Shown here piece by piece: positions 1 to 7,347 of a stretch of 20,493 nucleotides of DNA. The notes under the pieces were generated by a model that worked only from the letters and a program-made list of their open reading frames with translations, did no database searches and had not been told where the DNA came from. This DNA comes from Avelusimicrobium sp963660385 (lineage in GTDB: Bacteria > Elusimicrobiota > Elusimicrobia > Elusimicrobiales > Elusimicrobiaceae), in NCBI GenBank assembly GCA_963660385.1, contig CAVKWQ010000029.1:1-20493 (forward strand), in the 5' to 3' direction. The stretch's first letter is position 1. Every line of letters begins with the position of its first letter. The translations under genes and the position numbers were made by a program.

Positions 1-94
1 CTTGCAGGCGGCAGATTGTCCGCGCTCTTTTGATTAATGGAGCCACACTGTTTTTACAATGATGCAAATAAACGAAACGACAATGCAAACAACA

Positions 95-130
95 AAAAAC
101 CCCGCCGGGGATGCACCCAGCGGGGTTTTT
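95..130 (-). terminator. Bidirectional rho-independent terminator after lysR
   Basis: An 11-bp perfect inverted repeat (AAAAACCCCGC at 95-105, GCGGGGTTTTT at 120-130) encloses a 14-nt loop. Read on the minus strand, it follows the LysR stop codon by about 20 nt and ends in a U-rich tract. The plus strand also ends in a T run, so it could stop a convergent transcript from the left. Confidence 0.9.
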
Positions 131-150
131 ACTTAGGTTTTAGAATTACA

Positions 151-1062
151 TTACATATTGGAATACGGGCGGATAACATTTAACAAGTTATTTTCCCGCG
201 TTTTCGCCCAATGCAAAATAGGGAACAAGCACTCTGCATTATTTTTAAGATACACCAAATAATACAGCACGCTCAGCCCTTTATCGTTAATGGGCATAAT
301 TACACGTCCGTAATCTTCCTGATAATAGCGGCGGGCCAAGCGGCTAAGCACAAGGGCCTGATGAGGGTTTTCCAAAGCCGCTTTCTTAAACGCTTCGTAA
401 TCCTTGTAAATGGTGATTTTATGGCGTTTGGAAAACTTCTCCCAAAACGGCACTAAATACTGCGCATATGCGCCGTCTTCCGCCAGCACGGCCAAGTCCA
501 AATTCTTTTCTTTATCCAAGCGGATATATTTCCGTTTGGCCAAGTAGTGGTCTTTCGGCACCGCCAAATATAAGCCTTCTTTGGCTACGGAAGTTTTTTC
601 AAAATATTTTTTGTTTTTACGCGGGCCCGCTAAACACACGACGCCATCGGCCTTCTTTTCCTCCAAGGTTTGCCCCACCTCGCTATCCGAGTGCAGTTGT
701 AAGGAAGAAATCTTAGTCTGGGTACAAAACTTCTGAAAGAAAGGCACCACCAAGCGCATCGGCCCCGGGTCCGTAAACGCCAGCGTCGCCGCCGTGTTGC
801 GTTCCCCGTAAGCGCGGTAGAATTGCCGCATTTCGTTTACTTGGTTCAAAATATTGTCCGCAAATACCACGGCTCTCTTGCCGGCCGCATTTAACATAAT
901 GGTGTTATTGGCACGGACGAAGAGCGGCATATCCAAATCCCGCTCCAATTTTCTGATAGCCACGCTCAACGCGGGCTGAGATACTTTTAATTTAGCGGCC
1001 GCACGGGACATATTCCCCGTGTGCGCAATCGTTGTAAAATATACCAGTTCTGTCAATTCCAT
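151..1062 (-). CDS. LysR-family transcriptional regulator
   Basis: This 303-aa protein has the usual length and layout of a LysR-type regulator. Residues 1-60 form the winged helix-turn-helix (LVYFTTIAHTGNMSRAAAKL, then VSQPALSVAIRKLERDLDMP), followed by a linker helix and a substrate-binding-like effector domain from about residue 90. The effector is unknown. The ATG at 1062 has a modest GAGTGG-type ribosome site. The gene has its own promoter and dyads in the 116-bp gap upstream and a strong terminator downstream, so it is probably transcribed independently of the pilus operon, though read-through from that operon is possible. LysR regulators often control neighbouring genes and themselves; whether this one controls the pilus operon is inference only. 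Confidence 0.93.
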   Translation of the reverse strand: MELTELVYFTTIAHTGNMSRAAAKLKVSQPALSVAIRKLERDLDMPLFVRANNTIMLNAAGKRAVVFADNILNQVNEMRQFYRAYGERNTAATLAFTDPGPMRLVVPFFQKFCTQTKISSLQLHSDSEVGQTLEEKKADGVVCLAGPRKNKKYFEKTSVAKEGLYLAVPKDHYLAKRKYIRLDKEKNLDLAVLAEDGAYAQYLVPFWEKFSKRHKITIYKDYEAFKKAALENPHQALVLSRLARRYYQEDYGRVIMPINDKGLSVLYYLVYLKNNAECLFPILHWAKTRENNLLNVIRPYSNM

Positions 1063-1076
1063 AAGCCACTCTATGT

Positions 1077-1101
1077 ATTTATTTAATTTTTATAAATAAA
1101 T
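1077..1101. promoter_or_regulatory. AT-rich dyad upstream of lysR (candidate operator)
   Basis: ATTTATTTA (1077-1085) and TAAATAAAT (1093-1101) form a perfect 9-bp inverted repeat with a 7-bp spacer, 15 bp upstream of the LysR start codon. It contains T-N11-A-like half-sites typical of LysR boxes. It lies downstream of the predicted promoter, where binding would repress. The very AT-rich sequence makes chance dyads more likely. Confidence 0.4.
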
Positions 1102-1132
1102 GGTATCAAACTGCACGATTTACTATAACTAA

Positions 1133-1160
1133 ATTATATCACATCTAACGGAAAACGCAA
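1133..1160 (-). promoter_or_regulatory. Promoter candidate for lysR
   Basis: On the minus strand, a perfect TATAAT -10 box (1138-1133) lies 16 bp from a TTGCGT -35 box (1160-1155). The predicted start of transcription is near 1126, giving a leader of about 60 nt that holds the 1077-1101 dyad. Confidence 0.55.
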
Positions 1161-1173
1161 TCCTTTTTCCGCT
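1147..1173. promoter_or_regulatory. CGGAAAA-N9-TTTTCCG dyad over the lysR -35 region
   Basis: A 7-bp perfect inverted repeat, extendable to 9 bp with one G-U pair, lies between the peptidase stop codon and the LysR promoter and overlaps the -35 box. No T run follows it on the minus strand, so it is a poor intrinsic terminator. It could be a regulator-binding dyad or an mRNA 3'-end hairpin for the operon. Confidence 0.35.
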
Positions 1174-1178
1174 AAAAT

Positions 1179-2810
1179 TTACCGGTTAGCCCAACGCCAA
1201 AAGGCATCCTCAAACGCTGAGGTGGTGGCGTAGCGGTACGAACGGCCCAAGGCCTTTTCCACCGAGTAGGGCTGGTAAACGGTTTTGCCGCGGGAATCCT
1301 TTTGCAAAAATCCCGTTGCCGGGTCGCGCACGGCTTCCCCTTGCGCCAAAAGGCGCGTAAACTGTTCAAACTGCATACGGTTAGAGGGTGATGTTCCCCC
1401 CGCCGGATTCAACAAAAAGCGCACCATCGCATAGGCCTGGAAATACCAATCCTGCGTTTTGTTGCGGCTTTCCGCCATTTCCAAGGAGCCCTCTTCCATA
1501 AACTGGTCAAACGGCACTAAATATTGCGGCGGGCCTTGGCGTTTGGCGGTTAAGGTCTTGCCAAAGGAACTGGACGAGGAAAAACTGCCGAAGCCCGGCT
1601 TATTGGCGGGGTCGCGCTGGAAATTAAGCGTTTTAAAATCGTTATTCCACGGCCCGTTCCCGCCCGCATAGGATTGGTCTTCCAACAAAACGGCCAGGCC
1701 CTCGTCCAGCCAAGTGGGCGTCATAATGCGGCCCGTTTTGTGGCTGTCAAAAAATTGCTGGGTAAAAATATGGGTCAGTTCGTGGGTAAAACTTTCCTTT
1801 AAATTTTGGCCCTGCTTGTTGCCGGGAGTATCATAGACGACAATTTCCCCGCGCGTCGGGTACGCAAGCGCGCCGGACCACGCCTTGGCGTTGGGTTCGT
1901 AGCGCAAGTAGGATTGGTGGTCCTGATACACAAACACGCGCACCTTGCCGGACATCATCCACGGGATAAAGCGGCGCAAGGTTTGGTAGGCGTTTTCAAA
2001 CGTCATAGACATATTGGACGAACTAATCCCGCTGCCCGTGCGTTTTTGGGTGTAAATTTCAAAGTGCGTACTTTGCGAAGGCACCCACGTTACGCCGGGG
2101 CGGAAGGCGTTGGGGTTAAACTTTTTATTGGGTGCGGGAACCTTGTTCGGGCGGTTTTGCGAGGCGGGCGCCGGGATTTTCCGTCCGGCGGATTCGGCGG
2201 CCTCTTTGGATTTTTCCAGCATACGCACCGCGTATTCCAGTTCCGCGTCGGCGGCGGCTTCTTCGCTGGATTCTGCTTCCGTGTTTTCCACTTCGGCCGC
2301 ATTTTCGGCCTGTTCACCGGGCGGCAAAAGAGCGTTATTTTTTTCAATATCTTTTTCTAACTGGGTGGGCTTGGCCGTTTGTTGCGCGGGAGCAGTTTTT
2401 TTAGCCGTGTTGGTTCGGGCCGAGGTGCGGCGTTTGGATTTAGCGGCTTGCACGCGTTTAGCCGCGGACGGAGAAAGCGTTTTTTTAGCCGGAGCCACCG
2501 AGGTTTGCACCGACGTTACCGTACCGCCCATAGAAAGCGGCATATCCAAGGTATTGGCGGAATTGGCCGGAGCCGTTGCGGCCGGGGTATTTGTGGCTAC
2601 TGCCGGAGCGGGCGTTTTGGCCGCAGGAGCCGCCGTTTTAGGGGCCGCAACCGCCGGCTGGGAAGCCTCAATAGATTGCTTTAATAAATCTATATTGGAG
2701 TCCGGCTCGTCCACCACCACAGGGGCAGGCTGGTTCTGCACCGAAACCCGCTGGGCATACGCCGGGGCCGCCAGAAAGCAAGCCGCCAGTAAAATAAAAA
2801 TCGCTCTCAT
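1179..2810 (-). CDS. Secreted gluzincin-type metallopeptidase-like protein, last gene of the pilus operon
   Basis: This 543-aa protein starts with a Sec signal peptide (hydrophobic residues 4-17, cleavage near AYA-Q at 19-20). A long Ala/Pro/Thr-rich, then Lys-rich and Glu-rich, low-complexity region follows to about residue 230. The C-terminal half is a peptidase MA-like domain with the zinc-binding HExxH motif HELTH at 343-347 and a WLDEGLA motif at 367-373 whose Glu370 is the likely third ligand. The catalytic set therefore looks intact. The substrate is unknown. It starts 13 bp after the PilX-like gene and closes the operon. In classical minor-pilin operons the gene after pilX is pilY1, which this protein does not resemble. 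A role in processing pilins, cargo or a surface target is inferred from position. Confidence 0.8.
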   Translation of the reverse strand: MRAIFILLAACFLAAPAYAQRVSVQNQPAPVVVDEPDSNIDLLKQSIEASQPAVAAPKTAAPAAKTPAPAVATNTPAATAPANSANTLDMPLSMGGTVTSVQTSVAPAKKTLSPSAAKRVQAAKSKRRTSARTNTAKKTAPAQQTAKPTQLEKDIEKNNALLPPGEQAENAAEVENTEAESSEEAAADAELEYAVRMLEKSKEAAESAGRKIPAPASQNRPNKVPAPNKKFNPNAFRPGVTWVPSQSTHFEIYTQKRTGSGISSSNMSMTFENAYQTLRRFIPWMMSGKVRVFVYQDHQSYLRYEPNAKAWSGALAYPTRGEIVVYDTPGNKQGQNLKESFTHELTHIFTQQFFDSHKTGRIMTPTWLDEGLAVLLEDQSYAGGNGPWNNDFKTLNFQRDPANKPGFGSFSSSSSFGKTLTAKRQGPPQYLVPFDQFMEEGSLEMAESRNKTQDWYFQAYAMVRFLLNPAGGTSPSNRMQFEQFTRLLAQGEAVRDPATGFLQKDSRGKTVYQPYSVEKALGRSYRYATTSAFEDAFWRWANR

Positions 2811-2823
2811 ACCCCGCCACCGC

Positions 2824-3258
2824 TTACATTACGTCCACGCTGGAATCAATCGTATAGGTCAGTTTGCACTTGTTATCCGCATTGATAACGGCATCGGTAC
2901 CCGTAGAGTCAAACGCCGCGGTAACGGTATAGGTTTGCCCGTTGAGCGAAATATTGCATTTGTACGTTTTTTCTACCTGGGCAGTAGGGCAAGTGCCCGT
3001 GGAAGCGTCCTTGCAGTACATAATGCACTGGTTCATATCGCGCGCGAACATTTCGGGGCTTTTGGCGGCCCACATACTGTTTATTTGCGCCATACAAGAG
3101 TTTACCAGCATCTGCGCAGAAACCGTGCGGCGCGTTTTGCGCGCGGCGGTCGTACGGGACAAACTGGCGCGCAGGAGCATCGTCGCCATACCCGCCAAAA
3201 TAACGGTAACCAACAAAACTTGCAATAAAGCCGCACCTTTTTTGTTCTTAAAAATCAT
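2824..3258 (-). CDS. PilX-like minor pilin lacking Glu5
   Basis: This 144-aa protein has a class III-type leader (MIFKNKKG) followed by AALLQVLLVTVILAGM, the hydrophobic N-terminal helix of a pilin. After cleavage at Gly8, mature residue 5 is Gln13 where most pilins have Glu. Small PilX-type pilins and GspK also lack Glu5, and these act at the pilus tip. GspK is usually much larger, so PilX-like is the better call. Six cysteines (55, 78, 82, 90, 101, 131) suggest disulfides. AAGGGG at about 3263-3270 is a good ribosome site, overlapping the stop of the PilW-like gene 10 bp upstream. Confidence 0.72.
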   Translation of the reverse strand: MIFKNKKGAALLQVLLVTVILAGMATMLLRASLSRTTAARKTRRTVSAQMLVNSCMAQINSMWAAKSPEMFARDMNQCIMYCKDASTGTCPTAQVEKTYKCNISLNGQTYTVTAAFDSTGTDAVINADNKCKLTYTIDSSVDVM

Positions 3259-3268
3259 ATAAGACCCC

Positions 3269-3979
3269 TTATGCCTTTACTCTGTAACCGTTAGGCAACA
3301 TAAAAATTTGTTCTACGGCGTCGTTTACCACCGGGGTACTGTCCAACTCGGTAATCAAACGCACCTGTAAAATACTGCCCAAATCCTTGCGGCGCACGGA
3401 AACCGCCGACGCGCTGGTATCCTTTACGCTATATGTTTCCGGCCCGAAGAACGGCACCGGGTAATAGTTGTCATCGCCGGATGAACCAATCGGCGGGATA
3501 AATTTTACGTTATAAAGGAACACATCCGTATTGGTATTATAACTGCAAGACGGTGCGCTTCCGCTCCAAGATACCGTTCCTTCGTGGCGGTAAATCGTTC
3601 CGCCCGAGAGGGCTTTTTTATCCGGCGCGGCCGTTTTACTGCCCGGCACAAAACAATAGGTAACATAAGCATTACCCGCGCCAATGGCGTTGCCGTCAAT
3701 ATCCTCGTTTTTAGCCAAGGATAAAAGCGGGATTGCCGTTCCGGCCGTAGCGCTGTCAATTTTTCCGCGGACATAAAGCACACGCGTGGAATCCTGCACA
3801 TCTTGGCGCAGTTGGCGCAAGGCAATGGACAAGTTGTTGCGCAGCATTACTTTACTGCGGCCTACGCCCGATTCGCGCGAGGCGGCCGTCGTCAAAGAAG
3901 CAAGCGCCACACCGATGATGCCCACAATCATCACCGCTAACAAAATTTCAGTTAAGGTAAAACCCTTTTTATTCGTCAT
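3269..3979 (-). CDS. PilW/GspJ-like minor prepilin
   Basis: This 236-aa protein begins MTNKKG, then FTLTEILLAVMIVGIIGVAL, a canonical prepilin cleavage site with Phe1 and Glu5 after Gly6 and a hydrophobic helix. The length and place between PilV-like and PilX-like genes fit PilW/GspJ. I chose the ATG at 3979, not the in-frame TTG at 3997. The ATG overlaps the stop of the upstream gene as ATGA, a typical translational-coupling arrangement, and it gives a short leader like the other pilins. The ribosome site is weak, which fits coupling. Its leader is identical to that of the pilin at 4513-5091. Confidence 0.82.
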   Translation of the reverse strand: MTNKKGFTLTEILLAVMIVGIIGVALASLTTAASRESGVGRSKVMLRNNLSIALRQLRQDVQDSTRVLYVRGKIDSATAGTAIPLLSLAKNEDIDGNAIGAGNAYVTYCFVPGSKTAAPDKKALSGGTIYRHEGTVSWSGSAPSCSYNTNTDVFLYNVKFIPPIGSSGDDNYYPVPFFGPETYSVKDTSASAVSVRRKDLGSILQVRLITELDSTPVVNDAVEQIFMLPNGYRVKA

Positions 3980-4503
3980 AACGTAAACCCGTTGCAAGTA
4001 ATATTAAAGGTAATTTGGCGGCCCTTGGTCGGAAAGGCAGAGGCGTAATCCGTTACCATATTGGCCGTGCCGTAAGTATGCGTGGTAAAACTGGACTCCA
4101 CCACCGTATAAGTAAAACTGGAATTGCTGTAATCGCACAAGGGCGGCAACATACACTTGATGTTATGAGGCGAACTAGACGACATAGGGGAACTGTCCGT
4201 AACACGCACATCCGACGGAATCAAACTTCCCCCGCACATACCGTTAGCGTATTGTTCATAAAGTTTACTGTCGCTCATACCCGTTACCATACCCGATGCG
4301 TACATTTGCAACTGGTCATTGGCGCGTTCCACCGCAAGCACCATTTCCTCGCGGATGTCCGGCGCACCCGATTTGCGCGCCACAGAAAGCAATACGCCAA
4401 AGGTTCCCGCCGCTACCAGCGCCAGGAGCCCCAAGGCAATCAGCCCTTCCAAAATGGTTACACCTTTCTTTTTAGTTAAAACACGTTTTAAAAATTGCGC
4501 CAT
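3976..4503 (-). CDS. PilV/GspI-like minor prepilin
   Basis: This 175-aa protein has a longer leader (MAQFLKRVLTKKKG) followed by VTILEGLIALGLLALVAAG, a type IV prepilin site with Val1 and Glu5. The ILEGLIAL pattern is typical of PilV/GspI minor pilins. Four cysteines (90, 117, 123, 170) could form two disulfides. A clear AGGAG ribosome site sits in the 9-bp gap after the upstream pilin gene. Its stop codon overlaps the start of the PilW-like gene. Known relatives take part in priming or capping the pilus tip; that role is inferred here. Confidence 0.82.
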   Translation of the reverse strand: MAQFLKRVLTKKKGVTILEGLIALGLLALVAAGTFGVLLSVARKSGAPDIREEMVLAVERANDQLQMYASGMVTGMSDSKLYEQYANGMCGGSLIPSDVRVTDSSPMSSSSPHNIKCMLPPLCDYSNSSFTYTVVESSFTTHTYGTANMVTDYASAFPTKGRQITFNITCNGFTL

Positions 4504-4512
4504 AATATACTC

Positions 4513-5091
4513 CTACTTGGAGGAATCCTTTACCTTCATAGACTGGTCCACATAAATATGGTAATCCGCATTTTTGCTTACATCATATTTATCGCCGGAA
4601 CCGTCCGCCCCGTGCACCACCACAATAGGCGTATTGGTGCCAGTGGCCTCGGTCAATTTACAAGTGTCATTGGGCACCTGACCGGGACGCGGGTCGCAGA
4701 CCGTAAAGGTATAAGGTAAACTAATAAAATCTTTAAACGACAAATACCCGCACGCAAACAACTGCTTGATTTCCACCGTGCCCGTGGTTTTTTGAAGCGG
4801 AATACCCGTTTCGGACGGGGACGCACACGCGGAAGCCGTCGCCAAAACCACATTTGTTTTATCGGCAGACTCCGTAGGCGTAAAGGATTGGCCTTTGGGT
4901 ACGCCCCCGCGGCTAACCTGATAATAAGCGCGCACGGCTTGGGCCAGTTTATGGGCGGCAGTCTTGGCTTGGCTGTTCTTCACCTCGTAGCGAACAGAGC
5001 GCAACACCGGCACCGCCATAGACACCACCACGGCAATAACCAATAGCACCGCCAAAATTTCCATTAACGTAAAACCTTTTTTATTCGTCAT
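4513..5091 (-). CDS. Type IV pilin / pseudopilin (FimU/GspH-like position)
   Basis: This 192-aa protein starts MTNKKG, then FTLMEILAVLLVIAVVVSMA, with Phe1 and Glu5 after the cleavage Gly6. A pilin-like alpha1 helix continues to about residue 55. Four cysteines (89, 114, 132, 144) suggest two disulfides. The ribosome site AGGAG overlaps the stop codon of the preceding pilin, 8 bp upstream. Sitting just before the PilV-PilW-PilX set, it occupies the place of FimU/GspH, but the sequence does not settle whether it is a major or minor pilin. Confidence 0.82.
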   Translation of the reverse strand: MTNKKGFTLMEILAVLLVIAVVVSMAVPVLRSVRYEVKNSQAKTAAHKLAQAVRAYYQVSRGGVPKGQSFTPTESADKTNVVLATASACASPSETGIPLQKTTGTVEIKQLFACGYLSFKDFISLPYTFTVCDPRPGQVPNDTCKLTEATGTNTPIVVVHGADGSGDKYDVSKNADYHIYVDQSMKVKDSSK

Positions 5092-5099
5092 AAAGGCTC

Positions 5100-5528
5100 C
5101 TAAAAACTTTCCACGCCTACCCCGGCGTCGGACACACAGTAAGAATACTTTTTATAGCGGTCCGAAAGTTTGCCTAAATAAGCGGATTTGGGGGTCATTT
5201 TTACAAAGCAAGAGGAATCGGATGTATTCAACGCATAGGCAAAATATTCCGAGTTATCGCCCGAGCGGTCCGTTTCCAACAGGCCGCATTGCACCAAGGC
5301 TCCTACCGTTGGGGTAGAGGTAATAGCGACGTTGGACGAATAGCAGGCCGAAGGGTCCAGCAAATACCGCTGGGCCGCCTGGGCGAGGGCGTTGGCATAG
5401 GCCTTGGCACTGGCCGCACGCGCATCCGAGGCGCTGTTGCGGTAAGCCACCGTAGCAAACACCGCCAAAATGCCGATAATCGTAGCCGCAATTAAAAGTT
5501 CAATTAAGGTAAAACCATTTCTCTTCAT
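5100..5528 (-). CDS. Canonical type IV pilin, likely major subunit
   Basis: This 142-aa protein begins MKRNG, then FTLIELLIAATIIGILAVFA, the textbook pilin N-terminus (Phe1, Glu5). Four cysteines (62, 81, 107, 131) and a compact C-terminal domain follow. An in-frame ATG lies at 5540, but the ribosome site GGGGAA (5538-5533) is placed correctly only for the ATG at 5528. The predicted transcription start at about 5540 also excludes the upstream ATG. It is the only pilin here with its own promoter, and its -35 box is perfect. That supports extra expression and a major-pilin role, which is inference. Confidence 0.85.
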   Translation of the reverse strand: MKRNGFTLIELLIAATIIGILAVFATVAYRNSASDARAASAKAYANALAQAAQRYLLDPSACYSSNVAITSTPTVGALVQCGLLETDRSGDNSEYFAYALNTSDSSCFVKMTPKSAYLGKLSDRYKKYSYCVSDAGVGVESF

Positions 5529-5532
5529 AAAA

Positions 5533-5538
5533 TTCCCC
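5533..5538 (-). promoter_or_regulatory. Ribosome binding site that fixes the pilin start at 5528
   Basis: GGGGAA on the minus strand lies 4 nt before the ATG at 5528. It overlaps the alternative upstream ATG at 5540 and so argues against that start. Confidence 0.6.
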
Positions 5539-5546
5539 ATTAATAC

Positions 5547-5575
5547 AGTATTGCGCAGTTTTGTACCTTTGTCAA
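5547..5575 (-). promoter_or_regulatory. Internal promoter of the canonical pilin gene
   Basis: On the minus strand a perfect TTGACA (5575-5570) is followed after 17 bp by AATACT (5552-5547), four of six to the -10 consensus. The -35 box begins just after the stop codon of the preceding pilin, in the only gap larger than 15 bp within the pilin cluster. The expected transcription start is near 5540. Confidence 0.65.
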
Positions 5576-5577
5576 GT

Positions 5578-6102
5578 TTAGTTTTTGGGAATACGCGTGA
5601 TGGTGCCGCTGCGCAAGAAAGTGGCCCGGTAATATTGGCCCGCCGTCGGGCTGGCCGCCACGGTGGAAAAGGTGCTGTCTTCCATACAGGCCACTACGCC
5701 CGCGTTGCTGTTGCAACAAGCGGTAGAGGAAGCCGTATTCACCGGGCAGGCATAAAACTTATAGCCCTTGTAAACGCTAGTAGAGGTGTTATCAAACGGG
5801 ATAGGCGACATATATTTACGCACCGCCAAGGCCTTTTGATAGTTGGAATTGGTTACCGCCACATCCGTACCCAGCGTACCGCTCATATTAGAGGAAGTTA
5901 CCTGTTGGGCCGAGGTCGGAAAGGCATACCCTTCCGCCTGCAAGGTGCGCAGGCCGTTGCCCAAGTCCATAAGCACGCCTTGGGCCGCCAAGTAGCGGTT
6001 TTTATCTTGCGTTTTTTTATAGGCCGGCACGGCAAACACCGCAACGGACACCGCAATCACCACTACAATGAGCACTTCAAGCAATGTAAAACCTTTCTTC
6101 AT
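5578..6102 (-). CDS. Type IV pilin / pseudopilin with Cys cluster
   Basis: This 174-aa protein has the very short leader MKKG followed by FTLLEVLIVVVIAVSVAVFA, with Phe1 and Glu5 conserved. The C-terminal part has a dense cysteine cluster (119, 129, 130, 139), so a disulfide-constrained loop is likely. It is preceded by a strong AAGGGGGGAG ribosome site in the 11-bp gap after the platform-protein gene. Its stop codon lies immediately upstream of the internal promoter of the next pilin. Being the first pilin of the set, it is in the GspG-like place, but which pilin is the major one is not certain. Confidence 0.83.
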   Translation of the reverse strand: MKKGFTLLEVLIVVVIAVSVAVFAVPAYKKTQDKNRYLAAQGVLMDLGNGLRTLQAEGYAFPTSAQQVTSSNMSGTLGTDVAVTNSNYQKALAVRKYMSPIPFDNTSTSVYKGYKFYACPVNTASSTACCNSNAGVVACMEDSTFSTVAASPTAGQYYRATFLRSGTITRIPKN

Positions 6103-6113
6103 TTTCTCCCCCC

Positions 6114-7337
6114 TTAGTTGCCGCCGATTTGGGACAATTTAAAGATAGGCAAGAAAATAGAAGCCACAATGATACCAATCAGCGCACCGACGCCGCAGAT
6201 TAAGATAGGGTCAATAACCGCGGAGAAACGGGCAATAAACTGGTCCACGTTATCGGCGTAGAATTTGGAAAGCGTGCCGATAATGCTGGGCAGTTTACCG
6301 GATTCTTCACCCATCAGCATCATTTCCGTCATTAAGCCCGGGAAAACGCCCGTCGCGCGGAACGATTCGGAAATGGCCTTACCGGCCGCCACTTCTGTGC
6401 GGACGTGCTTCAAGGCGTTTTGGATGATGACGTTGCCGTCAAAGGATTCTTCCAATACCAAAATAGCGTTCAAAATGGTTACACCGCTTTTAAGCAAGGT
6501 GCACAGCGTAGAAAGCATCCGGTCGTAGTAAATGTTTTTTAAGAAGTTGCCGAACAGCGGCATAGAAATCAAAAACGCGTGCCAGCGTTTTTTGCCGTCC
6601 ACGGTTTTGATATAGAAGCGGAACGCCACAAACAGGGCAATCGCGGACACGATAATCAAAATACCGTTGTTAATCAGCAAACTGGACACATTTAAGACGA
6701 CGACCGTAATCATCGGCAAGTCAATGTTAAAATCCTTAAAGATTTGCGCGAACGTCGGCACGATACCCAAAATAAAGTAAATAAGTACGCCGACAGAGGC
6801 CAACATCAAGATAGCCGGATACGTTACAGCCGTAATGATTTTGCTCTTCATACCTTCCTGCGTTTTGGTATAGAGCGAAATCTGCATCAAGGTATCGGCC
6901 AACTGGCCGCCTACTTCGCCCGCCTGCACCAAGGACAGCCAAATATGGCTGAACGTTTTGGGGTGCTGGGCAAGGGCCGAGTGCAAGGACTGACCGCCCG
7001 CAATATCCTTGGCTACCTGCGTAAGCACATAGCCCAAGGTGGGGTTGGAAGCGTATTCACCGAGCAGCGATACCGCGCGCACCAGCGGCACACCGCCGGC
7101 AATCAGCGTGGATAACTGTTCCGCAAAGAACGCGAGCACGTGGCCGGGAACTTTGCCGCCCTTCTTTTTGGAAGAACCGCCGCCGCCAAACAGGCCGCCG
7201 TTCCCTCCCTGTACGTCCAAAACCAAATACCCTTTGTTTTGCAGGGCAAGAATTACTTTTTCGCGGTTGTCCGCCGATACGGAACCCTTAATGGTTTTGC
7301 CGTTGCCATCTCTGACTGTATAAGTATATTTTTGCAT
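6114..7337 (-). CDS. pilC: Inner-membrane platform protein PilC/GspF
   Basis: This 407-aa protein matches the usual length of the PilC/GspF family. After the N-terminal YTYTVRDGNGKTIKGSV segment and a Gly-rich linker (44-62) come two repeated cytoplasmic T2SF domains, about 67-190 and 268-395. Typical motifs are QLSTLIAGGVPLVRA and VQAGEVGGQL in the first, and TLLKSGVTILNA and MGEESGKLP in the second. Membrane segments are near 172-195, 217-240 and 372-397. It links the assembly ATPase to pilin polymerisation. It follows the ATPase gene by 10 bp with an AGAGGG ribosome site. Confidence 0.95.
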   Translation of the reverse strand: MQKYTYTVRDGNGKTIKGSVSADNREKVILALQNKGYLVLDVQGGNGGLFGGGGSSKKKGGKVPGHVLAFFAEQLSTLIAGGVPLVRAVSLLGEYASNPTLGYVLTQVAKDIAGGQSLHSALAQHPKTFSHIWLSLVQAGEVGGQLADTLMQISLYTKTQEGMKSKIITAVTYPAILMLASVGVLIYFILGIVPTFAQIFKDFNIDLPMITVVVLNVSSLLINNGILIIVSAIALFVAFRFYIKTVDGKKRWHAFLISMPLFGNFLKNIYYDRMLSTLCTLLKSGVTILNAILVLEESFDGNVIIQNALKHVRTEVAAGKAISESFRATGVFPGLMTEMMLMGEESGKLPSIIGTLSKFYADNVDQFIARFSAVIDPILICGVGALIGIIVASIFLPIFKLSQIGGN

Positions 7338-7347
7338 AAACCCTCTG

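Noticed and set aside
3..62. Short open frame on the plus strand ending at a TGA (60-62), reading ...RALLINGATLFLQ, just before a terminator that also works in that direction
   Set aside because: Only 19 codons are visible and another frame also stops early. It could be the end of a convergent gene, but too little is seen to call it.
2110..3228. 372-aa plus-strand open frame opposite the peptidase and PilX-like genes
   Set aside because: It is a shadow of the Ala/Pro-rich coding strand, with biased composition and no domain or ribosome site.
3980..3997. TTG start extending the PilW-like protein by six residues
   Set aside because: The ATG at 3979 overlaps the upstream stop as ATGA and gives a standard prepilin leader shared with another pilin.
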